IMG/VR virus record: IMGVR_UViG_3300030385_001778
Span: 1-35,324 of that record
Source: a virus
Reading direction: 5' to 3' (one strand)
DNA: 35,324 nt
Shown here: positions 1-8,485 of the stretch, piece after piece
How the letters are laid out: every line of letters begins with the position of its first letter
How positions within the stretch are numbered: the stretch's first letter is position 1
Position numbers and translations under genes: made by a program
The notes under the pieces: generated by a model
Database searches by the model: none
What the model was told of the DNA's origin: nothing
What the model saw: the letters and a program-made list of their open reading frames with translations, nothing else

Positions 1-589
1 CCGTGTCCTTAACGTCTTGTAAAGCATCATGGGCATTTTCTTTGCTTATTCCAAACAAATCACGCATAGAGTCCATGCTTAAAGACTTAACATCGGCGTT
101 GTTTTCCATCCACATCCAAACATTGTCCATTACATCAATTCTGTGAATTTTATTGAACAAAGTTTGTTTTCCGGTTTTTTTGTCGATAGGGCCATATAGC
201 CCACACATGCGCTGAACAATGGGGAGGTCAAAACCAACAATGTTATATCCAGCAGCTACTGGGGCGTAATAAGGAGTGCCTTTAAAGTTATACCTATTGA
301 CGAAATTGGTAAACTTTTTCCAAACCGTTCTGGCAGCGGGAGCTTTGGATAGCTCTTTTCTTGTTTTGCCGTTCACGGCGAGGGCTTCATCCTCTATTGG
401 GTCTAATCCTTTTTCGATGGCTTTTTCGTCGTCTAATATGGGACGAATTAAACTTTCAAAGTATCCCTCTGGCTGAACGGTTAGCTTTCTTCCATGTATA
501 GCTACAGCGGCGATTTGAACCGGCTGTGTCTTGTCTGGATTGCGGGAGCCGGTTTCAAAATCGAATACAATTATGTCTCTATAGTTCAT
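1..589 (-). CDS. DnaQ-like 3'-5' exonuclease, C-terminus cut by window edge
   Basis: A DEDD-family 3'-5' exonuclease, probably the proofreading partner of the phage polymerase encoded just upstream. Translating the minus strand from the ATG at 587-589 gives 196 residues before the window ends. ExoI is VFDFETG with Asp10 and Glu12. ExoII is the NIVGFD stretch near the middle. ExoIII is HDALQD followed by VKDT at the very end, so all catalytic residues fall inside the window and only a C-terminal tail is missing. The start overlaps the upstream stop in an ATGA junction, so it is translationally coupled to the small gene at 586-810. DEDD exonucleases also act in RNA processing or as stand-alone DNases. 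The position beside a DnaE-type polymerase makes proofreading the best guess. Confidence 0.85.
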   Translation of the reverse strand, partial: MNYRDIIVFDFETGSRNPDKTQPVQIAAVAIHGRKLTVQPEGYFESLIRPILDDEKAIEKGLDPIEDEALAVNGKTRKELSKAPAARTVWKKFTNFVNRYNFKGTPYYAPVAAGYNIVGFDLPIVQRMCGLYGPIDKKTGKQTLFNKIHRIDVMDNVWMWMENNADVKSLSMDSMRDLFGISKENAHDALQDVKDT

Positions 590-810
590 CTAATTTTCCT
601 TCTTATTTCAAAAAATTTATCTAGTGCCTCGTCAACGTCTTCATACAATTGACTAAAAAAATATGAATGCACTTGGTATCTAATTTTTCCGCTCATTAAC
701 GGATAAAAATCATTTATTCTACAAATAGAAAGACCCTTATACTCCGTATGCCTTCCATTTTCGATTCCGCTCTTGATGCTTTGCCGGTAGCTTTTGTTCT
801 GTTTAAACAT
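586..810 (-). CDS. Small basic protein of unknown function
   Basis: A 74-residue protein I do not recognise. It is rich in Lys, Arg, Tyr and Phe, and ends in a probable amphipathic helix (DVDEALDKFFEIRRKIR). It has no cysteine cluster or membrane segment. I chose the ATG at 810 because the upstream-most start at 822 is a TTG. The ATG gives an 8-nt overlap with the polymerase stop, a junction type repeated elsewhere in this operon. It sits between a half-length polymerase gene and the exonuclease, so a role as a replication accessory factor is possible but not shown. It does not resemble the missing polymerase C-terminus, which should be several hundred residues long. Confidence 0.6.
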   Translation of the reverse strand: MFKQNKSYRQSIKSGIENGRHTEYKGLSICRINDFYPLMSGKIRYQVHSYFFSQLYEDVDEALDKFFEIRRKIR

Positions 811-2716
811 TTTCGCTTTCAAGTTGATCTCTTACGCCCATGATTTTATCCAGTAGTGAAATTCCAAGTATGTCAAATTTTACATGACCCATAGACTCAA
901 GGTCGTTCATTTCCATTCCTGCTATTTTTTCAGAACCCTTTTTGTCTCTAACCATTGGGCAGACCTCATCCAGCTTGTGGGAAGATATAACAACGCCCGC
1001 CGCGTGTTTGCCCTGAGATTTAAAAGTTCCCTCTATTCTCATTGCTTGGGCAAAGAGCTTAGAATAATCACCTTCTAATTGGCCCTTGTCATCTAATCTA
1101 CAATAGTCCCTTAGCGTTTCTGGTTGATTCATCAGAGTCCATTTGATTACCGATGGATTGTCCATCTCTGCTAATTGGTCAGAAACTTCATGTTCGTGAG
1201 GCAGACTTTTTGTGATTGTATTCATTTCGTCAAAACCGCAAGCCTCATTCATGCGTAAAACCTCTTTGAGGGCGCTGCGCCCTTGCAGTCTCCCAAACGT
1301 AACCATTTGGCCGACTCTTTCTGAGCCATATTTATTTCTTATGTAATCTATGGTATCGTCGCGTTTTGAAGCCGGTACGTCAATATCAATATCAGGAAGA
1401 GAAATATGATCGTCAGTATTACGGCCAGCATTATAAAATCTTTCAAAAATTAGGCCATATTCAATTGGGTCTACTTGGGTGATTCCTACTAAGTATGAAA
1501 TTAGGCATCCAGCGGCAGAACCTCTTCCCGGCCCCGGAATATAATTCTTTTTATGAACACTGTTAACTATGTCTCTAACAATGAGAAAATACCCAGATAG
1601 GTTAGCTTGGCTTATAACATCAAGCTCTTTTTTTACCCTCTCTGTATATAGCTCCTTCGTTTCTGTGGTGCTAACTTTTCCAGTTGGGGCAAGCCTGTTT
1701 GTCCAACCCTCTCTACAAAGATCGCGAAGATGATCTTCTTCTGATTGATTTTCAGGACAGGTAAATTGTGGAAGCATGGGGCGACCAAGAATGTCATAGT
1801 CTTCACACATTTCAGCAATTTGCATGGTGGTTGCAATTTCGTGTGGTTGATTAACAGCCTGTATTTCTTCAAGTGAGGGAATGTGAAAATTGTTTGATTT
1901 CATAAACCCACCGAAAGCTACGTCTTTGTTTTCTCGTAGCTTTTTCTTAATCCCGCGCAGGGTGGTTTTCATAGCGGAGCAGAGCAGTAGTAATTGATCG
2001 CTAGAGTCGTGTTTTTCTGGATAGTGAGAGTCTGCCGTGGCTACACTTTGAAAGTCATATTTCTTCGCTATGTACCTTAGCCCCTGCACAACTAAACTAG
2101 CGGCGGGAGAATTTTCTTGATCTATTGCTTGTATTTCAATAAAGAAATTTTCTTTGCCAAAAATGTCTCGATATTTATTTGCCAAAGACAAAACGTTTTC
2201 CACCCATTCTGGATGAATGTATCTTTTAGCTTCTTCTTCTGTTGGGGCGGCGTAGGCTGATTTTACATCAGCAAATATAGCATTGGCTAAGTCGCTTCCA
2301 AGATGGCCGCTAAAGGCAATCAAATCGCCACCTGCAAATTGACCAAGAGTATTCAAATCAAGACGAGGCTTGTAATAAAAGTTTTCTTCATCATTACTTT
2401 TTGAAACAGCTTGGATTAAGTTGTTCCAGCCGTTTTTGTTTTTAGCCAACACGCAAAGATGACTAAGCTTTCTGTTTTCTTCGTTCTTGATTGTGCAATC
2501 GGCTGGGCTTAGGTAGAACTCGCATCCAAGTATTGGCTTAATATTCTTGGAACGACAAGCCTGTGTGAAGGCCACAGCGCCCGATATAGTGCCGTGATCG
2601 GTCAGGGCGCAGGACTCAAAGCCCAGCCCTGAACAGCGTGAGGCGACCTGTGAGGGCTTCGAGAGGCCGTCTAAGAGGCTGTAGTGTGTATGCAGGTGTA
2701 ATGGTGTCCAATTCAT
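803..2716 (-). CDS. dnaE: DNA polymerase III alpha (DnaE-type), N-terminal half only
   Basis: The replicative C-family DNA polymerase, or its N-terminal part. The 637 residues start with a PHP domain: His7/His9/His11 in HLHTH, Asp40-His41, Glu66, His138, and Asp229-Ser-His231. Then comes the polymerase palm, with the PGPGRGSAAG loop at 394-403, the PDIDID carboxylates at 441-446, HAAGVV at 571-576 and VKFDILG at 612-618, whose Asp615 should be the third catalytic carboxylate. The protein stops about 20 residues after that motif. Bacterial DnaE is usually about 1,100-1,200 residues, so the fingers, clamp-binding and OB regions are absent. The next two genes downstream do not encode them. The start ATG overlaps the upstream nuclease stop (ATGA). 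The PHP ligands look intact, unlike the degraded E. coli PHP site. Confidence 0.92.
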   Translation of the reverse strand: MNWTPLHLHTHYSLLDGLSKPSQVASRCSGLGFESCALTDHGTISGAVAFTQACRSKNIKPILGCEFYLSPADCTIKNEENRKLSHLCVLAKNKNGWNNLIQAVSKSNDEENFYYKPRLDLNTLGQFAGGDLIAFSGHLGSDLANAIFADVKSAYAAPTEEEAKRYIHPEWVENVLSLANKYRDIFGKENFFIEIQAIDQENSPAASLVVQGLRYIAKKYDFQSVATADSHYPEKHDSSDQLLLLCSAMKTTLRGIKKKLRENKDVAFGGFMKSNNFHIPSLEEIQAVNQPHEIATTMQIAEMCEDYDILGRPMLPQFTCPENQSEEDHLRDLCREGWTNRLAPTGKVSTTETKELYTERVKKELDVISQANLSGYFLIVRDIVNSVHKKNYIPGPGRGSAAGCLISYLVGITQVDPIEYGLIFERFYNAGRNTDDHISLPDIDIDVPASKRDDTIDYIRNKYGSERVGQMVTFGRLQGRSALKEVLRMNEACGFDEMNTITKSLPHEHEVSDQLAEMDNPSVIKWTLMNQPETLRDYCRLDDKGQLEGDYSKLFAQAMRIEGTFKSQGKHAAGVVISSHKLDEVCPMVRDKKGSEKIAGMEMNDLESMGHVKFDILGISLLDKIMGVRDQLESENV

Positions 2717-3726
2717 TTTTTCTTATCCGCTAGTCTGCCACCACCATCGCCATAGGTGGTAATTTTATCAATATTTCCATACTCTTCAACGACTGTGTTT
2801 ATGCCCTTCTTGACAATTTCATCTCGTATATGCTGGCACAAACTTTTACCCGTGTCTTTGTAGGGTTCACTAAACTTACAAAGCTTTTGACACTTCCAGT
2901 GTTTGTTTTGGTTAGAAAGTAGTCGAGGATGTTGTATGTTTCTTATTTGTTCAAATTTTTTCTTAAGTATCTCTTCTGCCTTTTGATAATCATCTTCATC
3001 AAAGGCCATTGAAAACAATCCACCATCATTGATGTAATAGATGCTTATTGAAAACTCGAAGTCTGGATACATATTTTTCAAGGCATAATAATACAGAAGT
3101 AGTTGTGTGTCGCCTTGTAGCTTTTCGTGTGTTTTCTCTTCTCCTGTTGCCCAGTTTATTCTCTTTCCGGTTTTGTAATCTATTATCTCGTAGTACCCAT
3201 CCGAATGTTCTACTATGAGATCAACGGTTCCTTTGATTGCCAAATAGCCTTCAATCGTTTTCCCGCCAAGTTCATAAGAATATTTCGCCCAAGGCTTTTT
3301 GATTTCAAAATCAAAGAACAACTCGGTGGCAAAAACGTTTTGATTTCTAGGATCAAGCGCGCCATCATTATAAGCTATTGCTTTGTCTGCCCATTTTTTG
3401 CAGGTTTTGCGGTCGGACTCTGTAATGTTTACTTCTGGAAAGGACGAGCTATAGTAATCAAATGCTAAATCATTAATGAATTCAATGTTGTCACATTCTT
3501 CAAGAGATATCTTCTTTTTTGTTTCGTCGTCTTCTACAAAGTCTAAGCCCTTTTCCATAGCGATCTTTTTATCGCCAAGCGTTTGCATTACTTTGTGAGT
3601 AATTGTACCCATCAAAGCTTTTTTATTAGTCTTGTCTTTAAAAGACAGATTGTATTGTAGGAAAAATTTTTGTTCGCAGAAGTCTAGGGTTCCTATACTA
3701 CTGCTTCTATGGTAACAAATTATCAT
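2713..3726 (-). CDS. Cas4/RecB-like PD-(D/E)XK nuclease with probable Fe-S cluster
   Basis: A 337-residue nuclease of the RecB/Cas4/AddB type, expected to cut or resect DNA ends during replication or recombination. Visible motifs are an N-terminal CEQKFF with Cys17, the metal-binding pair GTVDLI and EIIDYKTGK (Asp, then Asp-x-Lys), and a QLLLYYYAL helix matching the family's Q-x3-Y motif. Near the C-terminus are three more cysteines (CQKLC and a later Cys). Cys17 plus this C-terminal trio is the layout of the four-cysteine iron-sulfur cluster of Cas4 and AddB. There is no CRISPR array or other cas gene here, so a replication or recombination role is more likely than spacer capture. It is coupled to the polymerase by an ATGA overlap. 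Confidence 0.85.
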   Translation of the reverse strand: MIICYHRSSSIGTLDFCEQKFFLQYNLSFKDKTNKKALMGTITHKVMQTLGDKKIAMEKGLDFVEDDETKKKISLEECDNIEFINDLAFDYYSSSFPEVNITESDRKTCKKWADKAIAYNDGALDPRNQNVFATELFFDFEIKKPWAKYSYELGGKTIEGYLAIKGTVDLIVEHSDGYYEIIDYKTGKRINWATGEEKTHEKLQGDTQLLLYYYALKNMYPDFEFSISIYYINDGGLFSMAFDEDDYQKAEEILKKKFEQIRNIQHPRLLSNQNKHWKCQKLCKFSEPYKDTGKSLCQHIRDEIVKKGINTVVEEYGNIDKITTYGDGGGRLADKKK

Positions 3727-4270
3727 CTAGCGGTTCTATTTCCGATATGGGAAGGTTGTACATATCTACATGAGTTTTAAATCCATTTGTTATATCAACA
3801 TCTCCAGCTTGCCAAATCTTGGCTCTTGCAAAATAATCTTCAGGCTCTGCCTGCCCTAAAATCCAAATGTTTTTGATACCGCGATAGGCGCGTTTTCCGT
3901 TTTCCATCGCCATGTTTTCAAATTCAATACTTGCAAAAATATATAAATCAGGTCTTTGGTGTCTACTGGTCTTTGCAACCGACACATCGTAATAATCTAG
4001 AGGTGGAACTGTTCTTCTTTTGGTTTTTACTTCTATTCGTCTTTTGTTCTTCCAGATATCGTAATTGTATTTATCGTCGCCGTCGTTGCAGCTAATAATT
4101 TCTGCATTAATGTATGACGCAACGGCTTCTTCTCCCAAATACCCCGCAAGATTTCCACCCCCTTGGAGAATCGAATTTCTTATCGCCCCCAGTTTCTTGG
4201 CCTTCTTTCTGGCGCGATCTATCATTAAAGCATCCCAAGGGACGTTTATGATCCTTTTGTTTGCAACCAT
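3707..4270 (-). CDS. Putative PD-(D/E)XK endonuclease
   Basis: A 187-residue protein with a restriction-endonuclease-like core. An early Glu lies in GYLGEEAV, then come YDIW and RIEVKTKRR, fitting the E, D and E-x-K metal site of the PD-(D/E)XK superfamily. The N-terminus is basic and could bind DNA. The specific family is not clear to me; Holliday junction resolvase and phage restriction-like nuclease are both possible. I use the ATG at 4270 because the longer start at 4276 is a TTG and AAGGGG is well placed for the ATG. It overlaps the dNMP kinase gene by 25 nt and the Cas4-like gene by 20 nt. The surrounding genes suggest work on replicating phage DNA. Confidence 0.6.
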   Translation of the reverse strand: MVANKRIINVPWDALMIDRARKKAKKLGAIRNSILQGGGNLAGYLGEEAVASYINAEIISCNDGDDKYNYDIWKNKRRIEVKTKRRTVPPLDYYDVSVAKTSRHQRPDLYIFASIEFENMAMENGKRAYRGIKNIWILGQAEPEDYFARAKIWQAGDVDITNGFKTHVDMYNLPISEIEPLDDNLLP

Positions 4271-5007
4271 CCCCAACCCCTTAACACCTCCATTAAAGCC
4301 CTGTTGGTTTCGTCTAAGCTAGAGTTTGCGTTGTCTAGCACATGATCAAATCCTTCATAATCATCTAGCGCCGTTTCGCTTTCGTGTTGATCGTCATGTG
4401 GAGATCTAGTTAATCGAATAACTTTACCCCCAGCCTGCTTAATGGCGTCTGCCTCGTTTGGGAAGCGAACGTCTGGAACAATTGCAAGCTCGGTTCCGCT
4501 TTCTAGCATCCTGTTAATACAACTCTCAACCCAAATGTTAGGTTTGATTTTCCTGCAAATATCAGTTCCAAAATATTGCAAGAATTCTCTAGCAGTTAAA
4601 TTTCCCTTTTTCATCCCCGCGCGGGGCAGGTCTTCCCACTTAATATCTACAGGCGTGTTCTTTTCCTCGTCTGTTCCATAGCACTGCTCTTCAGTTAACC
4701 CAAACAACTGTATTGAAATGATTTTAAGAGGGTCTGCAAAACTAAAAGCTCTTGCGTAGGGCCAAATTGACCTACTTGCATACTCAACAAAGTCTACGTC
4801 TTTTCTTTCGATATCTAAAAACCCAAGACCTTCGACCTCTTTTCCATTTTCATCAATTTGAATCGCATTTACTATAAGGTTGCCTTCTTCGTCCATGAGA
4901 AATTTCTCAACTACGTCGTGTAGCCTGAGTTGGTATCCATGTAAAAATTTGCAGCAGGTGGTTTTTCCACTTTGCTTAACACCAGAAAATCCTAAAATAT
5001 TCGTCAT
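4246..5007 (-). CDS. Deoxynucleoside monophosphate kinase
   Basis: A 253-residue P-loop kinase of the phage dNMP kinase type, which phosphorylates dNMPs to dNDPs for DNA synthesis. The Walker A loop is GVKQSGKTT near residue 10. The DVRFPNEADAI stretch followed by GGKVIRLTR is characteristic of phage dNMP kinases. It also has a lid-like region rich in Asp/Glu and an HESE motif. It lies between the primase and a nuclease in the replication operon, and its start overlaps the primase stop by 1 nt (TAATG). It fits with the reductase, dUTPase and dCMP deaminase encoded further upstream in the same direction. Substrate preference cannot be read from sequence. Confidence 0.85.
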   Translation of the reverse strand: MTNILGFSGVKQSGKTTCCKFLHGYQLRLHDVVEKFLMDEEGNLIVNAIQIDENGKEVEGLGFLDIERKDVDFVEYASRSIWPYARAFSFADPLKIISIQLFGLTEEQCYGTDEEKNTPVDIKWEDLPRAGMKKGNLTAREFLQYFGTDICRKIKPNIWVESCINRMLESGTELAIVPDVRFPNEADAIKQAGGKVIRLTRSPHDDQHESETALDDYEGFDHVLDNANSSLDETNRALMEVLRGWGWLQTKGS

Positions 5008-6062
5008 TATATATGCTCCTTTAGTTGCGGCTTAATCTCTTGATTGATTTGTTCGACAGACATGTCGCCTACGTCTTTGGTGGAAAGTTCTATTTCAATA
5101 ATATTAAATGTTCTTTCGCACTTTTTGCGTATGGAATTTCTCGCCTTTTTCCCCGCTTCATCGTTGTCTGTTAGCAACACCAACGTAAAGGCTCCAGACG
5201 TTTCCAGAATTCTTATTTGCGTGTCTGTAAGACCAGACCCAAACATTCCAACCACGTTTTTTATGTCAGCCTCCCAAAGCCTCCAAACGTCGCCCTGTCC
5301 TTCGACTAGAATTGCTGTTCTTTTTTCACGAATTTTGTCTTGAGATAACCAATACCCGTAGAGCCAAGCTCCAGAGTAAAAATTTTTTGAATTGACCCAC
5401 TTTTTCCCCTTGTAGTTCTCATGCATGACTCTGCCCACGCATCCTACCATGCGCTCAAAATCATCATCATAGACGGGGGCAACTACTCTATTTCGCATTT
5501 GTTTAGTTGAATCCAAGCATACCCCAACATCAAATTCATCCAAAACTTCTTTTGAATATCCCCTCTCTATATAATACTTGGCCGGTCTTTTTAGGGAAGC
5601 CCTAACCTTGTATCGCTCAACACCATTGGCCTTATTTTTTTCTCGTCTTTGTAGGGCTTTTTCAAACTTAGAAAATGTACTAAAGTTCACATTTTTAGAC
5701 TCTTTGTTCAAATCTTCAAAATTAGTTTCAACTAGCTTCATGCAATATTCAACCGTTTGGTCAAACGTAACTTCTTTGTCTTCTATATCTGATATCAACA
5801 ATCTAATCAAGCCAACCGGTGTATTAACGTTGTCTTCTTCACACCCCTGTGTCCAGCATTTCCATAATCCAAAGTAGGGATGCTCTAAGTCTGTGTTCAT
5901 GGTAAAAGCGTTCGGGTTATCACCTTTGTGTATTGGGCAGGAACAAGAAATATAGTCTTCAAAGTCATTTATTTCAACACCAAACTGCCCAAGTATGGGT
6001 ATTATGTTTTGAGCAATTTTGTCTGACAGCTTCTTCAATTCTTTTGTTGTAAGTTTTTTCAA
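5007..6062 (-). CDS. dnaG: DnaG-type DNA primase
   Basis: Makes RNA primers at the phage fork. The 351-residue protein has a CHC2-type zinc finger (Cys40/Cys42, His45, Cys69, Cys74) and then a Toprim domain with Glu254 in ILVEGQGD and Asp299/Asp301 in LLTDNDEAG. It is shorter than bacterial DnaG (about 580-600 residues) and ends soon after Toprim, so it lacks the helicase-binding C-terminal domain. It would need another way to contact the helicase. The start is a TTG inside a TTGA overlap with the helicase stop. There is no later ATG before the zinc finger, and GGAGAAG sits at good spacing, so the rare start is well supported. Confidence 0.9.
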   Translation of the reverse strand: MKKLTTKELKKLSDKIAQNIIPILGQFGVEINDFEDYISCSCPIHKGDNPNAFTMNTDLEHPYFGLWKCWTQGCEEDNVNTPVGLIRLLISDIEDKEVTFDQTVEYCMKLVETNFEDLNKESKNVNFSTFSKFEKALQRREKNKANGVERYKVRASLKRPAKYYIERGYSKEVLDEFDVGVCLDSTKQMRNRVVAPVYDDDFERMVGCVGRVMHENYKGKKWVNSKNFYSGAWLYGYWLSQDKIREKRTAILVEGQGDVWRLWEADIKNVVGMFGSGLTDTQIRILETSGAFTLVLLTDNDEAGKKARNSIRKKCERTFNIIEIELSTKDVGDMSVEQINQEIKPQLKEHI

Positions 6063-7552
6063 AATGGCTTCTCCGGGTCTATTTCTTCTTCTAAAACAAA
6101 CCCCTCTTCACCACTGTTTACATTATTATCAAAGCCTTCTTTTTTCTTTTTGCCAGCCAAAATGTATTCGGATTTAGTGAAGCCTTCGTCTATGCGCCCG
6201 TACTCGCCCCTCATGCTCATATTAATGTAATCAAACTCATCGGCTAGCCCACCGCCATGACGAGCCACAATGGGTACTAACTTTCTGTTCCCACTTTCTC
6301 CGTTGTCCTCTGCCGTTTCTTCGTCTGATTTTCTCTTAAAAATAGTAAAGCTACTGCAAAGCCAAATCAAGCGATCAGAGCCGCTAACAACATCGGTCGA
6401 TTCTTTCGTAATTCCATCCCTGTTTAATTGAACAAAACTAAGACAGGGAACGTCATACTGAACAGCAAAGTTATGAAGTTGTGTAATCTGAAATCCTAAA
6501 ATTTGAAATTCTTTTAAACCGTCAGACATTTGGTCTGAATGCATGAGCTTTAAGTAGTCATAGACAATCATGCAGGGGTTGGTTCTTCCGTTTTCATCAA
6601 AGCCAACCTTTTTAACAATCCACCTTCGCATAATTGACAAGGTTTCTTCAAATGATTTTCCCGCAATAGTAATATAATCATATGGGATACTTTTGAGTTG
6701 TTCCGCTGCTTGTGTAACGCGCTCTTTTCCGCCTTTGGATTTAGAAAAGCCGCCAGTGGCAATTTCATTAATCTCAATGTCACTCAAGTTTGCCAAGAGG
6801 CGATTGACGTGATCTTCCTTAGACATTTCTGTGTCGAGCATGAGAACTGGTATTTTGAGCTTGCCAGCAATGTGCAAGGCTACATTATCAGCAAACATGC
6901 TTTTACCAATCTTGGGTCTAGCGGCAATAAGGTCTACGCACTTCCTTCTAAATCCACCCCCAATTGATTTATCAAACCTTGGAAAACCACTGCTTATACC
7001 AAGCATCTCTGATGGATTTTCTATTAAGTGGTTTATATATTCTTCTATGTCCTCGCTAATGATTACTGGTCTGTCTTCAATTTTGTTGTTTAGCGAAGAA
7101 GACAACTCAAAAAACGGTTTTTCTCCAATGCTAATAATTTGATCAACGGTTTCGTCTCCGGTGACATCTATGATGCTGGCTATAACGCGCTTTGCTGTTA
7201 GCCGAACGTCTCTGGCTATTTCTAGTTTCTTAAGCTTAATCGCATGGTTTCTTACATTGCCAATAGCAATGTCTAGATTCATTATCGACCTAACGTGTTC
7301 AGGCGATATTCTATTTTCAAACGCTGCATCTAGACCGATATCTTTTGCCGCGCTTAGTATTGATGGAAAATCTACTTCATTGTTAGTTTCAAATATTTTT
7401 GTTAGACATGCATATAATATTTGATTTTCTTCAAGCGTAAATACACTCACGCTTATGATGTCATCAACATCAATGAAAGCCTCCGATCCATGCTTTACCA
7501 AACCGGCTATGACGGCACGTTCAGAGGCTGTGTTTCCGATCTGCTCTGTCAT
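6059..7552 (-). CDS. dnaB: DnaB-like replicative helicase
   Basis: A hexameric fork helicase, 497 residues, close to the usual DnaB length. An N-terminal helical domain (about 1-150) precedes the RecA-like motor, with Walker A ARPKIGKS at 211-218, a conserved LDTEMS segment after it, and a Walker B-like MIVYDYLKLM. The C-terminus is acidic and may bind a partner. I place the start at the ATG 7550-7552, which makes a TAATG junction with the upstream stop. A longer reading to 7564 adds only four residues and has no advantage. The gene feeds directly into the primase gene. No separate helicase loader is recognisable, though one of the nearby unknown genes could be it. Confidence 0.93.
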   Translation of the reverse strand: MTEQIGNTASERAVIAGLVKHGSEAFIDVDDIISVSVFTLEENQILYACLTKIFETNNEVDFPSILSAAKDIGLDAAFENRISPEHVRSIMNLDIAIGNVRNHAIKLKKLEIARDVRLTAKRVIASIIDVTGDETVDQIISIGEKPFFELSSSLNNKIEDRPVIISEDIEEYINHLIENPSEMLGISSGFPRFDKSIGGGFRRKCVDLIAARPKIGKSMFADNVALHIAGKLKIPVLMLDTEMSKEDHVNRLLANLSDIEINEIATGGFSKSKGGKERVTQAAEQLKSIPYDYITIAGKSFEETLSIMRRWIVKKVGFDENGRTNPCMIVYDYLKLMHSDQMSDGLKEFQILGFQITQLHNFAVQYDVPCLSFVQLNRDGITKESTDVVSGSDRLIWLCSSFTIFKRKSDEETAEDNGESGNRKLVPIVARHGGGLADEFDYINMSMRGEYGRIDEGFTKSEYILAGKKKKEGFDNNVNSGEEGFVLEEEIDPEKPF

Positions 7553-8010
7553 TAGCCAACACACTTACCGCAGCGATGAAATTGTCCAGCTTTGTATTTA
7601 ATATTGATTTCTTCCTTCGCTCCGCAAATATGACAGGTCACTTCAGTTAGACTTACTGGAGGTCGCCTTTGCGTTAAAGGAACGCTTGGTGTTTTCAGTT
7701 CTGGATCTTCTGAAACCAACGCCTCCGTACCATCGTCAACAAATTGATTTTTTTTAGCCCTGACTGGCTCACGCTGGCCGTGGTCAGAGTCTTCTCCTTC
7801 TTTTGACCCTGTCGAAAAATCTAAATCTTTCGACCGCACTTGCGCTGATGGCCGCACGGCTTCTTCTGTGCTTGGTTCTTCTGGCTTTTCTCCTTCTTCT
7901 TCTCCTTCTCTTGGTTCAATTTTTTCTCCTGTGAGCAGCCCGAAGCCTTTGATGATTTGCTGCATGTCATTTTCAATAATACCTTTTCTAATTTTATCTA
8001 TAGGACTCAT
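7552..8010 (-). CDS. Acidic protein with C-terminal zinc ribbon
   Basis: An unrecognised 152-residue protein. The middle (about 30-110) is low-complexity, dominated by Glu, Pro, Ser and Asp, and is probably disordered. The last 27 residues form a neat zinc ribbon: CHIC, a 14-residue gap rich in Lys and Ile, then CGKC near the end. It is directly upstream of the helicase gene in a TAATG junction and overlaps the preceding gene by 17 nt. A disordered linker with a zinc ribbon suggests a small adaptor that binds nucleic acid or a replisome protein, but nothing in the sequence fixes the role. Single-stranded DNA-binding or helicase-loading functions are open possibilities. Confidence 0.7.
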   Translation of the reverse strand: MSPIDKIRKGIIENDMQQIIKGFGLLTGEKIEPREGEEEGEKPEEPSTEEAVRPSAQVRSKDLDFSTGSKEGEDSDHGQREPVRAKKNQFVDDGTEALVSEDPELKTPSVPLTQRRPPVSLTEVTCHICGAKEEINIKYKAGQFHRCGKCVG

Positions 8011-8485
8011 GTTTCTTTCTCCTGCTAAGTTCTAATAACGTGTCGGCCTGTCTTCTAATGTCTCGTATGGTGTCAGATAGTAAAGTGGTTCGGCCTTCTG
8101 CGACCCTCTTTGTTCTCCAAACCTTTTGAATAAAATCATCCCCTCTTATTACCGCAGCTACTTTAACTTCCCATTTTGTATACTTGTCAAAATTATTAGC
8201 CTGTTTTGCCACGGCGTGATTAATGAATTCTTCGCACCATCTTGTACGAACTAAATGGGTGTTGTATATTTTTTGTAAAAAATTACAGTAGCCCTGCAAG
8301 CAAAAAGCCTTTTCACAGCACTCTTCTCCGGTTAAAGATTTCAATTCAAATCCAGTAAGGTTAATTATGTTTTCAATCTCTGGATTAAGTTTTGCGCTTA
8401 TAACGCCTTCACTAGAGACATAGTCTTCTAGATCTTGGATGAACTTATCCAATTGTTCGATTGATAATTCGTTCTCTCCATTCAT
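7994..8485 (-). CDS. Unknown alpha-helical phage protein
   Basis: A 163-residue, mostly helical protein I do not recognise. It contains several cysteines (EECCEKAFCLQGYC) spaced unlike a standard zinc finger, and a basic C-terminus (ELSRRKKHESYR). The start ATG at 8485 gives a 41-nt overlap with the upstream nuclease, longer than usual here, but no later start codon with a ribosome site is visible. Its location between a nuclease and the zinc-ribbon/helicase pair places it in the replication module. A helicase loader or recombination mediator would fit such a position; this is a guess from context only. Confidence 0.6.
   Translation of the reverse strand: MNGENELSIEQLDKFIQDLEDYVSSEGVISAKLNPEIENIINLTGFELKSLTGEECCEKAFCLQGYCNFLQKIYNTHLVRTRWCEEFINHAVAKQANNFDKYTKWEVKVAAVIRGDDFIQKVWRTKRVAEGRTTLLSDTIRDIRRQADTLLELSRRKKHESYR

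Noticed and set aside
2713-3726. CRISPR-associated Cas4 system
   Set aside because: The nuclease is Cas4-like, but there is no repeat-spacer array and no cas1 or cas2 in the window; a replication nuclease is simpler.
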